Shown here: positions 1-8,281 of the stretch, in pieces
Numbering within the stretch: position 1 is the stretch's first letter
Layout of the letters: each line of letters starts with the position of its first letter
NCBI GenBank assembly: GCA_023435225.1
Contig: JAEYRX010000022.1
Span: forward strand, 86,743 to 150,742
Length of the DNA stretch: 64,000 nt
Reading direction: 5' to 3'
Source: Bacillota bacterium
GTDB lineage: Bacteria > Bacillota > UBA4882 > UBA8346
Position numbers and translations under genes: made by a program
The notes under the pieces: model-generated
Told to the model about the DNA's origin: nothing
What the model saw: the letters and a program-made list of their open reading frames with translations, nothing else
The model's database searches: none

Positions 1-13
1 TGAAGGTGTTCCA

Positions 14-640
14 ATGAAAAGTCCCGGTAAACTAATATTATCAATTATTATTATGCTCATCCTCGGCTTCATGTTTGTCATGGTTTGGGGGAAATCCTCC
101 AGGGTGGCTTATGCCAACCATTTATATAAAAGCAGTGAATACACTAAAGCTCAAAATATCTATGAAGACTTAGCCATTGATCTACCCAGGTCTCCCCAGA
201 TATTTCATAATATTGGTTTAGCCCTTTTTCAGCAAGGTGATTATCAAAACGCGGTCCTAAATATTCAAAAGTCAACTAAAGAGCTGGAAAAGCTGAAAAA
301 AAATAAAAACAAAAGTACCCAAGCTGGTATTATTTTTTATAACCTGGGAACCTCCCAGTTTAAAGCCGGTTTCCAAAATGAAAATAACCCCGATACGGCT
401 ATAAAAATGTATCAAGACGCGATAGCAAATTATAAAAAGGTTTTGGAATCAAATCCACAGGATCTTCAAGCAAAATATAATTATGAAATCACCTGGTTGC
501 ATTTAAAGGCAATCATGAGTCGCCCCCCCGAAAATAAACAGGAAGAGGTCGAAAATCTCTTGAATAATACTCAAAACAGCGACCAATTCAAGGCCAAAAT
601 AATTCCCGATGACAGTCCCCAGAACGGCAAGGACTGGTAA
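14..640 (+). CDS. TPR protein of a Bat-type operon (BatC-like)
   Basis: Small membrane-anchored tetratricopeptide protein of 208 residues. Residues about 6-25 form one hydrophobic segment, so the protein is held in the membrane with the rest outside. TPR-like helices follow (YxxAxxxYEDLA, FxxGDYxNAVLN, AxxxYKKVLESNPQD), and the tail is acidic and polar and ends in KDW. A purine-rich GAAGGTG lies just upstream of the ATG. The next two genes are a BatD and a BatE homologue, so this fills the BatC position of the operon first described in Bacteroides aerotolerance work. The von Willebrand-domain proteins BatA and BatB and a MoxR ATPase would be expected upstream, outside the window. The biochemical role of the Bat proteins is not settled. 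Confidence 0.75.
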   Translation: MKSPGKLILSIIIMLILGFMFVMVWGKSSRVAYANHLYKSSEYTKAQNIYEDLAIDLPRSPQIFHNIGLALFQQGDYQNAVLNIQKSTKELEKLKKNKNKSTQAGIIFYNLGTSQFKAGFQNENNPDTAIKMYQDAIANYKKVLESNPQDLQAKYNYEITWLHLKAIMSRPPENKQEEVENLLNNTQNSDQFKAKIIPDDSPQNGKDW

Positions 641-667
641 TCATCTTTCATGGAGGAATCCAATCAG

Positions 668-2125
668 ATGAAAACATCTTTCCACAAACTATTATTTCTT
701 TCAATTAGTTTAATTTTCTTAATTCTAAGCTCCGGTACCATAATGGCGGAGAATGAAACGTCAGTACCTGCGGCATCACCTACAACCCAATCAGCTACCC
801 GGCTTCCGGAGTTTGAGGGACCATTATTCTTAGAATTAATATTGCCTAAAAACCGGCTTTATCTAGGCGAACGCATTCCGGTTACAATAAAACTGTATCT
901 TAGGGACTTCGAAGTTAATGTGGTTGATGAACCTTTTTTAACTCAACCGGAGTTTTTATTTGATAAATTACGCAATCCGATTCAAAAACATTTTCTGCTT
1001 GATCATCAGCAATATCAAATAATTGAGTTTTCCTATCTGTTAACTCCGGTAAAAACCGGACTTATTTCACTAGGCCCGATTAAGCAAAATTGTTATTTTA
1101 CTCCGCCCGGCGCCTCTAAACGGCGAATGATAACTACCACTACCAAGCGAACCATTCGAGTTTTACCGTTACCGAAAACACCGGCTCACTTTTCCGGAGC
1201 AATCGGTAATTTTCAATTAGCAATCTCTGTTACTCCCAAACGAGTTTTACAAGGGGAGCCAATAAATGTCAGGTTGAGCCTTTCCGGTTCCGGTAATCTG
1301 CAATCGGTATCCGCTCCTTTCTTGCAGAACTCAACCGGATTCAAAACATTTAATGCCCAAAAGAAAACCACTAACACCTCCCCAAGTAGTTTATGGCAAC
1401 AGGTTACCTTTGAGCAAGTAATCATCCCGGTAGATGTAAAAGCCAACAAGATCGGTCCGTTTTCTTTTACATATTTTAATCCGGCTACCGGTAAATATAA
1501 TCAAATTCGTTCTTCAACTATCGCCATCAATGTAAAACCAAACCCTAATTTTAAAGATACCCGTTCCGATGAACCACAGCCCTTATCGGAAAAGATAAAA
1601 CCAATTAAAATAAATACCGGGTCATTGCAGATAAAGACTCTACCTTTACTCCAACAGACCTGGTTTTGGTTACTCCAAATTATCCCGTTCTTACTTCTAA
1701 TAGGATCAATTATTTATCGCCGCAACCTGGAGAGTATGGAATCCGACTCTCCAAAAGCTTGCGCTATAAGAGCCGCAATGAAAGCCAGACAACAATTAGC
1801 TGCCGCTCAAGATTTATTGCATAAAGGAAATCAAAAAAATCTATTAGAAGTATCAATATTGATATTTCGAGAGTATCTTGGAGAACGCTTTGGATTATCA
1901 CCTGCTGGAATGACAGGTGCGATTATTGATGATTTACGACATAAAGGATTGGCTCCGGAACTTTTAGAAAACATCCGCTCGGTTTTTGAACAGTATGACT
2001 TACACCACTTTGCCGGAGCCGAACTAAAACCGGAAGAGGCTGCGAAACTGTTGGAACTCATTACCGACATTATCGAAACTTTAAATAAAGATAAATCATC
2101 AACAACTGTTAATGTAAAGGAGTGA
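668..2125 (+). CDS. batD: BatD-like membrane protein
   Basis: About 485 residues. A signal peptide (MKTSFHKLLFLSIS and onward, cut after the GTIMA region) leads into two beta-rich domains. One transmembrane segment lies near residue 331-351 (WFWLLQIIPFLLLIG), followed by a cytoplasmic helical tail with ARxAMKARQQLAAAQ. This is the usual BatD plan. An upstream ATG at 650 is possible, but the GGAGG at 652-656 sits 11 bases before the ATG at 668, so I start there. The gene follows the TPR gene by 27 bases and its stop codon lies next to the next start, so the three genes are one operon. Function in the family is unproven; membrane stress or complex assembly roles have been suggested. Confidence 0.8.
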   Translation: MKTSFHKLLFLSISLIFLILSSGTIMAENETSVPAASPTTQSATRLPEFEGPLFLELILPKNRLYLGERIPVTIKLYLRDFEVNVVDEPFLTQPEFLFDKLRNPIQKHFLLDHQQYQIIEFSYLLTPVKTGLISLGPIKQNCYFTPPGASKRRMITTTTKRTIRVLPLPKTPAHFSGAIGNFQLAISVTPKRVLQGEPINVRLSLSGSGNLQSVSAPFLQNSTGFKTFNAQKKTTNTSPSSLWQQVTFEQVIIPVDVKANKIGPFSFTYFNPATGKYNQIRSSTIAINVKPNPNFKDTRSDEPQPLSEKIKPIKINTGSLQIKTLPLLQQTWFWLLQIIPFLLLIGSIIYRRNLESMESDSPKACAIRAAMKARQQLAAAQDLLHKGNQKNLLEVSILIFREYLGERFGLSPAGMTGAIIDDLRHKGLAPELLENIRSVFEQYDLHHFAGAELKPEEAAKLLELITDIIETLNKDKSSTTVNVKE

Positions 2126-2130
2126 CTCAT

Positions 2131-2952
2131 TTGAAGAAAATATACCGGAAATCAACTAAACTCCTACAAAATCCCAGTATCTATTTGTTGTTAGTATTTA
2201 TTTTCGTCACTGCTGCTATCACCTTCGCCCAAACAGAGGAGGCTCCCGCTAACCCGGAAGAAACCTTTTCACCAGCCGGTGATTTTTATCAAAAAGCCGA
2301 GTATGAGCAGGCGGCCAATCTTTATCAAAAATTGGCGGATGCCGGATATGAAAGCGGAAATCTCTATTATAATCTGGGTAACTCCTATTTTAAATTGCAG
2401 CAAAAGGGCTTAGCCGTCCTTTATTATGAACGGGCTAAACGTCTGATTCCAACCGATAAAAATCTTCAAATTAACTTAACTTACGCTCTTGATGGTGTAA
2501 AAGAGGGTGAAATAAATTGGGGGGCTGAATTTTTTAGGAATTTAGCCTATTTGGCTCCGTTAAATCTATTAACCGTTATCAGTTCCGGGTTATTTTTCTT
2601 GGTGATAATCTTAATCAGCTTAATGCAGGTGTTTTCAAAATATATTAAAAATAAAGAAACCGGCAAATACCGTATTGGCTGGAAAATATCCCTTTTTGCG
2701 ACTGGAGCTCTATTCATTATGGCGTTTATGATTACAGCCATCACTTATTTTGATCACCATCAGCCCCAAGCTGTATTTATTGAGGACGAAGCCAAAATTT
2801 ATGTGGAAGCAAACACTTCAGCCGGGATAACTTATAACCTAACGGAAGGAGCCCGGGTTTATGTGCTGGAGGCCAAAAATGATTGGTATTTGATTAAAAG
2901 ACGTGACGGTAAACGCGGCTGGGTGGAAAAAAGCTACCTGGAAAAGATATAA
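2131..2952 (+). CDS. batE: BatE-like TPR and SH3 protein
   Basis: About 273 residues: an N-terminal signal or anchor, TPR units (YQKAEYEQAANLYQKL, LYYNLGNSYFKL), two membrane segments near residues 143-167 and 185-205, and a C-terminal bacterial SH3-like domain (AKIYVEANTSAG ... WYLIKRRDGKRGWVEKSYLE). The order TPR, membrane, SH3 is typical of BatE. I prefer the TTG at 2131 because AAAGGAG at 2116-2122 lies 8 bases before it. A GTG at 2122 that overlaps the batD stop would be the alternative. It is the last gene of the operon, and a hairpin terminator follows. Confidence 0.78.
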   Translation: MKKIYRKSTKLLQNPSIYLLLVFIFVTAAITFAQTEEAPANPEETFSPAGDFYQKAEYEQAANLYQKLADAGYESGNLYYNLGNSYFKLQQKGLAVLYYERAKRLIPTDKNLQINLTYALDGVKEGEINWGAEFFRNLAYLAPLNLLTVISSGLFFLVIILISLMQVFSKYIKNKETGKYRIGWKISLFATGALFIMAFMITAITYFDHHQPQAVFIEDEAKIYVEANTSAGITYNLTEGARVYVLEAKNDWYLIKRRDGKRGWVEKSYLEKI

Positions 2953-2984
2953 CTATAAAAACATGAAATAATTTAGAGCTAACC

Positions 2985-3020
2985 AAAGCCAGGAAAGATT
3001 TATATATTCCTGGCTTTATT
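2985..3020 (+). terminator. Terminator of the Bat operon
   Basis: An 11-bp perfect stem (2985-2995 with 3007-3017, AAAGCCAGGAA pairing TTCCTGGCTTT) ends in a T-rich stretch 33 bases after the batE stop codon. Confidence 0.75.
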
Positions 3021-3057
3021 AACAATTAAATCTACTAAAACACATTTGTCATTTCAC

Positions 3058-3217
3058 CACCCAGGGCTAAAGCCCTGGGCTGATGTTTTTAAATTCATTC
3101 CAAACCTCGTTACACGAGCTCCGAAATTCTTCGAAGTTAATCGAAAGATGTTTAATGAAAATAGCCCAGCTTTGCGACTATCTTAATAATTTTGATAGTC
3201 TACAAAGAACATCTTTC
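3058..3217. repeat. Intergenic palindromes
   Basis: This part of the 346-base gap holds no gene. A strong palindrome (CCCAGGGCT, then AGCCCTGGG) lies at about 3060-3079. Two nested inverted repeats follow: outer GAAAGATGTT at 3143-3152 with AACATCTTTC at 3208-3217, and inner GACTATC at 3176-3182 with GATAGTC at 3194-3200. The CCCAG and CTGGG words recur in the larger palindrome at 43668-43891. The rest of the gap carries tandem 7-mers of the GCCTATT/GCCTGTT type at about 3231-3271. Confidence 0.5.
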
Positions 3218-3298
3218 ACTATACTGTTCCCTATTGCCTGTTCCCTATTGCCTGTTCCCTGTCGCCTAATAAACATTCTGAAAAAACTTATTTTCCCT

Positions 3299-4321
3299 CT
3301 AATTCTTCTTCTTCTCATTTACCTTGATATTAGTGGCTTGGTCGGTCTCATTAATAACTTCTACCTGACTTATAGCGGCTTCGATAACTTTTTGAAGTTT
3401 GGCCGAATTATAACTGATGGAATCGGAATTGGTCTGTAAGAACCCTAGGTTATCCTCAAATTTCTTATTAATCCGTTTCATTTCTTCTTCGGATTTCTCA
3501 ATAACGAGCTTTAGTTTGGCGGCAACCTCTGCGGTGGCTTGTTGGTTACCCTTAGACTCATAGTATTGTTGCATTAACTGATTGTATTCCTTAGTTTTAA
3601 CCGGGAAAAATAAAAACTTTTTCTGTTTGGGCGGTTCTTTCGTCCCTTCACCGTTATCGGTGCTAATATTTGCATAAAGCTCCTTAAATGAATCCAGTAC
3701 TCTTTCGTACTCTTTACCAACCAGCCTGACTGCATTGATATTATCAGTCAACATCCGGATATCGGAGGTTAACAGAGTATTGCCGGACTTAATCTCCTTC
3801 AAACTACCTCTTAACCTGCTTTGATACTCGGTCAATACCGCCCGAGTATCTTTTTTAGGCAATAGATTTTCAATAGTATTATTTTCAGCTACCCCTTTCC
3901 AAGTCCGCAGTTCGTTATCACTTAACTGATAATCCTCCTTGGCTTTGGCCAGGGCTTGTCTCATATCCTTTTTAGATACAAAAGATCTATTTTTCCATTC
4001 GGAGAAGGCCAATTCCTTGGCGTAATAGGCCCGCATCTCATCAATCTCCGCTTTTTGTTTCCGCTTAAGTTCATCTTGCTGGTCAATCATCTTTTGAATT
4101 TTAGCGTCACAGCTCAACTTAGTCTTGTTCATCTCATTATAATAAAAGAACTGAACCACGGTGAACAAAATAATTAAAAACCCTAATAACACTGAAATAA
4201 ACCCTATGTAACGTTTGGAGATAACTTCACCGTTCTTTTTAGCCAACCAGTAATTAATTCCGAAAAGAGCGCCACCAGCTAAAATTACAGCTGCAAAGAA
4301 AGTTATGGCAATAATTAACAT
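3299..4321 (-). CDS. Membrane-anchored coiled-coil protein, unknown function
   Basis: 340 residues. Two hydrophobic segments near the N-terminus (about 1-25 and 42-62) are separated by a short basic loop. A long, highly charged helical region follows, rich in Lys and Glu with heptad-like spacing (DQQDELKRKQKAEIDEM, AAKLKLVIEKSEEEMKRI), so it is probably a coiled coil. No catalytic motif is visible. It resembles the general plan of membrane-bound scaffold or sensor proteins but I do not recognise a family. It stands alone, convergent to the Bat operon. Confidence 0.6.
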   Translation of the reverse strand: MLIIAITFFAAVILAGGALFGINYWLAKKNGEVISKRYIGFISVLLGFLIILFTVVQFFYYNEMNKTKLSCDAKIQKMIDQQDELKRKQKAEIDEMRAYYAKELAFSEWKNRSFVSKKDMRQALAKAKEDYQLSDNELRTWKGVAENNTIENLLPKKDTRAVLTEYQSRLRGSLKEIKSGNTLLTSDIRMLTDNINAVRLVGKEYERVLDSFKELYANISTDNGEGTKEPPKQKKFLFFPVKTKEYNQLMQQYYESKGNQQATAEVAAKLKLVIEKSEEEMKRINKKFEDNLGFLQTNSDSISYNSAKLQKVIEAAISQVEVINETDQATNIKVNEKKKN

Positions 4322-4432
4322 CTTTCTTACCTCCCTGTCCTTTACCTATTACATTTAGTAATCGAAACAAGTATTTCAAAACAGCATTTAAGTGCTATAT
4401 GATTACTTTTAATGTATTTTGGTATTTTATAC

Positions 4433-4630
4433 TTATAATAAATACGGCATATTACTGTAAAATCCTGCATATCTTGTTGCATTCCAGTAGAAATTTATGC
4501 CAGCCTTATCTAATTTTTCTGCTCGATTTAAAATCTTTCCGTCTACTTTCGTCTTCAAAGTATCTTCATTAAATAAGTCTTCAATTGCTGCGCCAGGTTT
4601 ATTAGAAACTAATAATAAATAAAGATTTTA
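4433..4630 (-). pseudogene. C-terminal remnant, possibly a TOPRIM/defence-type protein
   Basis: On the minus strand one frame reads about 64 residues without a stop down to TAA at 4433-4435: LYLLLVSNKPGAAIEDLF, then NEDTLKTKVDGKILNRAEKL, ending SNMPYLL. A stop codon lies just upstream in the same frame and no start codon fits. The hydrophobic strand followed by IEDLF resembles the end of TOPRIM-type nuclease domains in some phage-defence proteins, but that is a weak resemblance. I take it as the tail of a lost gene. Confidence 0.35.
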
Positions 4631-4671
4631 ATTCAACATCTGACTTTTATATAAGCTATCCTATGCTTATA

Positions 4672-4850
4672 TTATTTTTGGGGTACTTTAATCTCCCGTA
4701 AATTATATTGAAACCGGCTTTCCGGATCGGGGTTGAAGGCTTTTTCAAACCGGTAAACGCCCTTTCCTCTGACAAACTCCAGGACCTCCTCGTAAAATAC
4801 CGTTAGGCATACCGAACCTACCTTGATCCGGTAATTGGACCTTCAAAAGA
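4672..4850 (-). pseudogene. Frameshifted gene remnant, unknown family
   Basis: The minus strand reads IKVGSVCLTVFYEEVLEFVR, then GKGVYRFEKAFNPDPESRF, ending REIKVPQK with TAA at 4672-4674. The frame is closed by a TGA upstream, and the neighbouring frame continues plausibly upstream (MTLLKVQLPDQ), which suggests a frameshift. Base composition is coding-like and GC-richer than the flanks. No family recognised. The rest of the 4322-5038 gap shows no gene. Confidence 0.35.
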
Positions 4851-5038
4851 GTCATCTGCACTTTTTCCTGCAGAAAATTACATTTTCGCGATACACTTTT
4901 ATAAGTTCAACTATACAATATAATTAACACATAAGATAACTAAACCTTGCCTGGACTAATTTATGGGAATTTTGAAAGCATTGATAGCCAACAAGTTTTT
5001 AATTTTCAGTTTTTATCAACCAATTTGGAGGTTGTATA

Positions 5039-6307
5039 ATGGACATATATGTTTATGGGTTAGGACATGTAGGGCTACCTATGGCTGTCTGGATCTGTTT
5101 ATCCGGACGGAATGTTATTGGAATTGATATTAACCGAGAACATTTAGATAAAATCCGAAAAGGAACTGTGCCAATTCATGAGAATTATAATGGCGTCCCT
5201 ATTGCCGAACTGGCTCAAAACCTTGTTAATTCAGGAGAACTTTCACTCATAGATAAATTGGAACGCACTATGTTTGAACCGGCTGTTTTCATAGTCTCAG
5301 TAGGTTTTAATAACTCCAATGAAAAGGAACTTGATTTTACTCCACTCCAAAATGTTCTGGACAGCTTACTGCCCCAATTGTCAGCCGGTGATTTGCTTAT
5401 TTTTCGTACCACCATGGTACCGGGAACCTGTGAAAACCGGATTTTACCCAAACTAAGGAACTTAAAAATCCCGGTTTATTTTGCCTATTGCCCGGAAACA
5501 ATTGCGGAAACCCACGCTTTCGAAGAACTAGCCCAAAACCCAATCATTTTGGCCGCTGTTAATGAAGAAAGTTTTCAGAAGGCTGAATCATTTTGGCGCT
5601 CACTCACCAATGCCCCCATTTTTCCAGCTTCCACTATTCAAACAGCCGAAATGGTGAAAGTGATCCAAAATATCGACCGGGATGTAAACATTGGTTTAGT
5701 TAATGAGATTAGCGATATCGCCCGGAAACTTGATATTGATGTCAACGAGTTGCGAAGCTTGGTCAATACCCATCCCCGGGTCAAATTGTTGCAGCCAGGT
5801 CCAGGGGTCGGAGGATATTGCATTCCACTAGCTTTCCGATACTTGGAAGCAGCTTTGATTGGAAAAGATGTACATCCTGAAATAATGCGGACTGCACGCG
5901 AACTGAATAATCAAAGACCTGATACTATCATTAAAATTATTCATAAAGCGCTTGAAGAAAATTATAAACCATTCAAGGATGCTGTGATTGCCTTATTCGG
6001 ATTAGCCATGAAGGATGACTGTGCAGATTGCCGATACAGCCCCGCTGTAGTTATCGCTGAAAAACTTATAGAATTGGGCGCTAAAGTTAAAGCTTATGAT
6101 CCGCTGGTTTCTAGGTCATACCATTTTCAGGTCGGCTCTTTTCCCGAAAGTATTCAAAATGCTGATTGCCTAGTTATTACCGCCGCCCATCAAGGTTTTA
6201 CATTCGATATCCGGAAAATCCGCACCCATATGTCCAAACCTTTGGTTGTGATTGATACTCGTAATGTTTTCCCTATTCATAATGAGGTCCGGCTATATAA
6301 AATATAA
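5039..6307 (+). CDS. Nucleotide-sugar dehydrogenase (UDP-glucose/UDP-ManNAc type)
   Basis: 422 residues, the normal length for this family, which oxidises the sugar C6 of a UDP-sugar to a uronic acid with two NAD+. The N-terminal Rossmann motif GLGHVGLP is at residues 7-14. The catalytic cysteine is in GVGGYCIPL (Cys261), and the C-terminal UDP-binding domain carries ALFGLAMKDDCADCRYSP, DPLV and VITAAH. GGAGG precedes the ATG. The sequence looks closer to the WecC/UDP-N-acetylmannosamine dehydrogenase branch than to UDP-glucose dehydrogenase, but I cannot decide the substrate. It converges on the surface-polysaccharide genes at 6359-11443 and probably serves the same pathway. Confidence 0.88.
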   Translation: MDIYVYGLGHVGLPMAVWICLSGRNVIGIDINREHLDKIRKGTVPIHENYNGVPIAELAQNLVNSGELSLIDKLERTMFEPAVFIVSVGFNNSNEKELDFTPLQNVLDSLLPQLSAGDLLIFRTTMVPGTCENRILPKLRNLKIPVYFAYCPETIAETHAFEELAQNPIILAAVNEESFQKAESFWRSLTNAPIFPASTIQTAEMVKVIQNIDRDVNIGLVNEISDIARKLDIDVNELRSLVNTHPRVKLLQPGPGVGGYCIPLAFRYLEAALIGKDVHPEIMRTARELNNQRPDTIIKIIHKALEENYKPFKDAVIALFGLAMKDDCADCRYSPAVVIAEKLIELGAKVKAYDPLVSRSYHFQVGSFPESIQNADCLVITAAHQGFTFDIRKIRTHMSKPLVVIDTRNVFPIHNEVRLYKI

Positions 6308-6358
6308 AATACGGGGGATGCCCTCAAAACACTCAACAATAAAAATTTATCCTATCGC

Positions 6359-8206
6359 TCAAAGAGTGGTTGGATCCTTTGGAACCTTGATGGAAACAAT
6401 ACGGCTTGCTCCGGTTTCGTTCAACCATGCGTTAGAAAGTAAAACAGCGGCCGAATACAAATGCCATAAAAACGGACATAAATCTGTATGGTTGAAAGCA
6501 CCTAGTTGATTATTGAATAATTGTTGAACGACGTCCCGCTTTATGATTTGAAAGAGCTTTGTGGAGGATGAAGTATGGAAAATCTGTTCCAAGAATGCTT
6601 CCCTCATATCTGTCAAACAGGTCCGTCTCCAATCAAAACCAGCTTTGAAATTATTACTTAGGAGGGGCGCTCTTTTGCGCCACTCCTCTTCTTCCCCTTG
6701 TAACGGCTTCTTAGCCTCAAATCCCCATCGTTGTTTATAGAAAGGTATATCAACCAGCTCCGGAGCCAACCGCTTCATTAAGTTATATACCAGTTCTTCA
6801 TTTACAATATACAAACTGGGAAGAGGCTGTATCATTTTGATCAATTTGGCCTCAAAAAACGGGGCATAAAAATGATGACCCGTAGACAAAGCTGAGACTC
6901 CAGCCACAGACCAACGCCCACAGCGATAATTTAAGTAATATGCGGCGCCAAAATCATACAACTTCATCCAATCCGGCTGTGAATCCAACCAGTCAAAAAG
7001 ATCTTGCCGGTAAAGCTTTAAAGGTTCAAACTGATAAAAGAAGGCGTAACGTAGAAATCTGTTTTCAAAGTATTCTTTAACCCGGTTAGGGTCGCAGTTC
7101 CGCATATTTTTGGCAAAACCGCCCCTTAACAATTCCCCGCCGTGTCCTCCAAGCCTTACTTTATTAGAGTGGAACCGCTTATTCCGATTGGTGTTTTCGT
7201 AAGCCGAAAGCATTCCGTCCGTAATAAACAAACAATCTCGGGTCCTTGCCAAAATATCATATGTTAAGTATTGTTCTTCATCGGATTCTTGTAAAACCGG
7301 AATTTCAACCTTGTGCGGAATCCGCAAAGCTTTGGCCACCATTTGTCCGACAAGGACCTCGGGTTCATCTGGAAATCCGCTGGTGGAAGTTTCAAAATCA
7401 ATGTCAGCGGATTTGAGCAATGCAGCCATAAGGCGACTGTCTTTGCCACCAGTGATTCCGAGGCTAATTTTCACCGAATGCTTCTTGACAGGTTGAAAGC
7501 TTTCAAGGAGCGTGTTGGAAAGTTTATCAAAAAAAGCTGCATCAGGATTTTCAAATTGAATATCCGTCTCATCTAACGGATTTATATATACACCCTGTAA
7601 ACTCAATGTCAATTGTGTATTAGGAGCGAGCACCTTCACATTTTGGTATGGGGTATATTCACAGTTATAATAACCATTATTTAAAAAGTAGCCCAAATTC
7701 ATTATATTATATTCAGGTAATTTCCTGCCTTCAGCAAGTAAGTGCGCAAAAAGTGCCCTCGTTGCCACCACTAAATAGTCCCGATTCTCTACCCAATAAA
7801 CCGGAATAATTCGTGTAATCGTATTCCAGACAGTAATAGTATCAGTTTCACCATCCGCAAAACAAGCGGCGTAAAGTCCGCCTATACTACATATAGCCTT
7901 TTTACGTTCTTCTCCGGAACGGGATTGGTTAAGGATTTTGTTTGAAACCACCTGCAAAGGTGCATTAAAATAACCACTAGCAGTAAAAGCCTTTTTTTCC
8001 CTACTCCATAAGTTTGGACCATAGTTTTCATAAGGTTCGTTGGTAAAGTTGTATAATGCCATTTTTTTTGAGGGTGATTGCCAAACTTCATATTGATACG
8101 TATTCGGCGCAAAAGATAAAGAACGAGAGGCAGTCAACTTGATTCGCGCCTGTAATTTGGCGTCCACCGTCGCTTTTTTATTAATGATTCCCAAAAAAGT
8201 TTTCAT
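6359..8206 (-). CDS. Asparagine-synthase-like amide ligase, polysaccharide locus
   Basis: About 615 residues with an asparagine-synthetase C-terminal (AsnB/beta-lactam synthetase type) domain. The ATP-pyrophosphatase motif ITGGKDSRL is near residue 250 and matches the SGGxDS signature that adenylates a carboxylate. The N-terminal half resembles a class II glutaminase fold, but the residue after the start Met is Lys, not the catalytic Cys, so it should not hydrolyse glutamine. AGGAG lies 7 bases before the ATG at 8206, which decides the start over ATGs further upstream. Genes of this type occur in O-antigen and exopolysaccharide loci, where they amidate uronic acids; the neighbouring UDP-sugar dehydrogenase could supply the uronate. 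The substrate is inferred. Confidence 0.72.
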   Translation of the reverse strand: MKTFLGIINKKATVDAKLQARIKLTASRSLSFAPNTYQYEVWQSPSKKMALYNFTNEPYENYGPNLWSREKKAFTASGYFNAPLQVVSNKILNQSRSGEERKKAICSIGGLYAACFADGETDTITVWNTITRIIPVYWVENRDYLVVATRALFAHLLAEGRKLPEYNIMNLGYFLNNGYYNCEYTPYQNVKVLAPNTQLTLSLQGVYINPLDETDIQFENPDAAFFDKLSNTLLESFQPVKKHSVKISLGITGGKDSRLMAALLKSADIDFETSTSGFPDEPEVLVGQMVAKALRIPHKVEIPVLQESDEEQYLTYDILARTRDCLFITDGMLSAYENTNRNKRFHSNKVRLGGHGGELLRGGFAKNMRNCDPNRVKEYFENRFLRYAFFYQFEPLKLYRQDLFDWLDSQPDWMKLYDFGAAYYLNYRCGRWSVAGVSALSTGHHFYAPFFEAKLIKMIQPLPSLYIVNEELVYNLMKRLAPELVDIPFYKQRWGFEAKKPLQGEEEEWRKRAPLLSNNFKAGFDWRRTCLTDMREAFLEQIFHTSSSTKLFQIIKRDVVQQLFNNQLGAFNHTDLCPFLWHLYSAAVLLSNAWLNETGASRIVSIKVPKDPTTL

Positions 8207-8281
8207 AACCATTCTCCTATACGGATTCCTAAACTGCATGCGAATTATAGCTTGCATAACGCTTTAAAGTATAAATATTTT

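Noticed and set aside
3083..3439. A 118-residue plus-strand frame downstream of the Bat operon
   Set aside because: Runs through palindromes and 7-mer repeats and then over the antisense of the coiled-coil gene.
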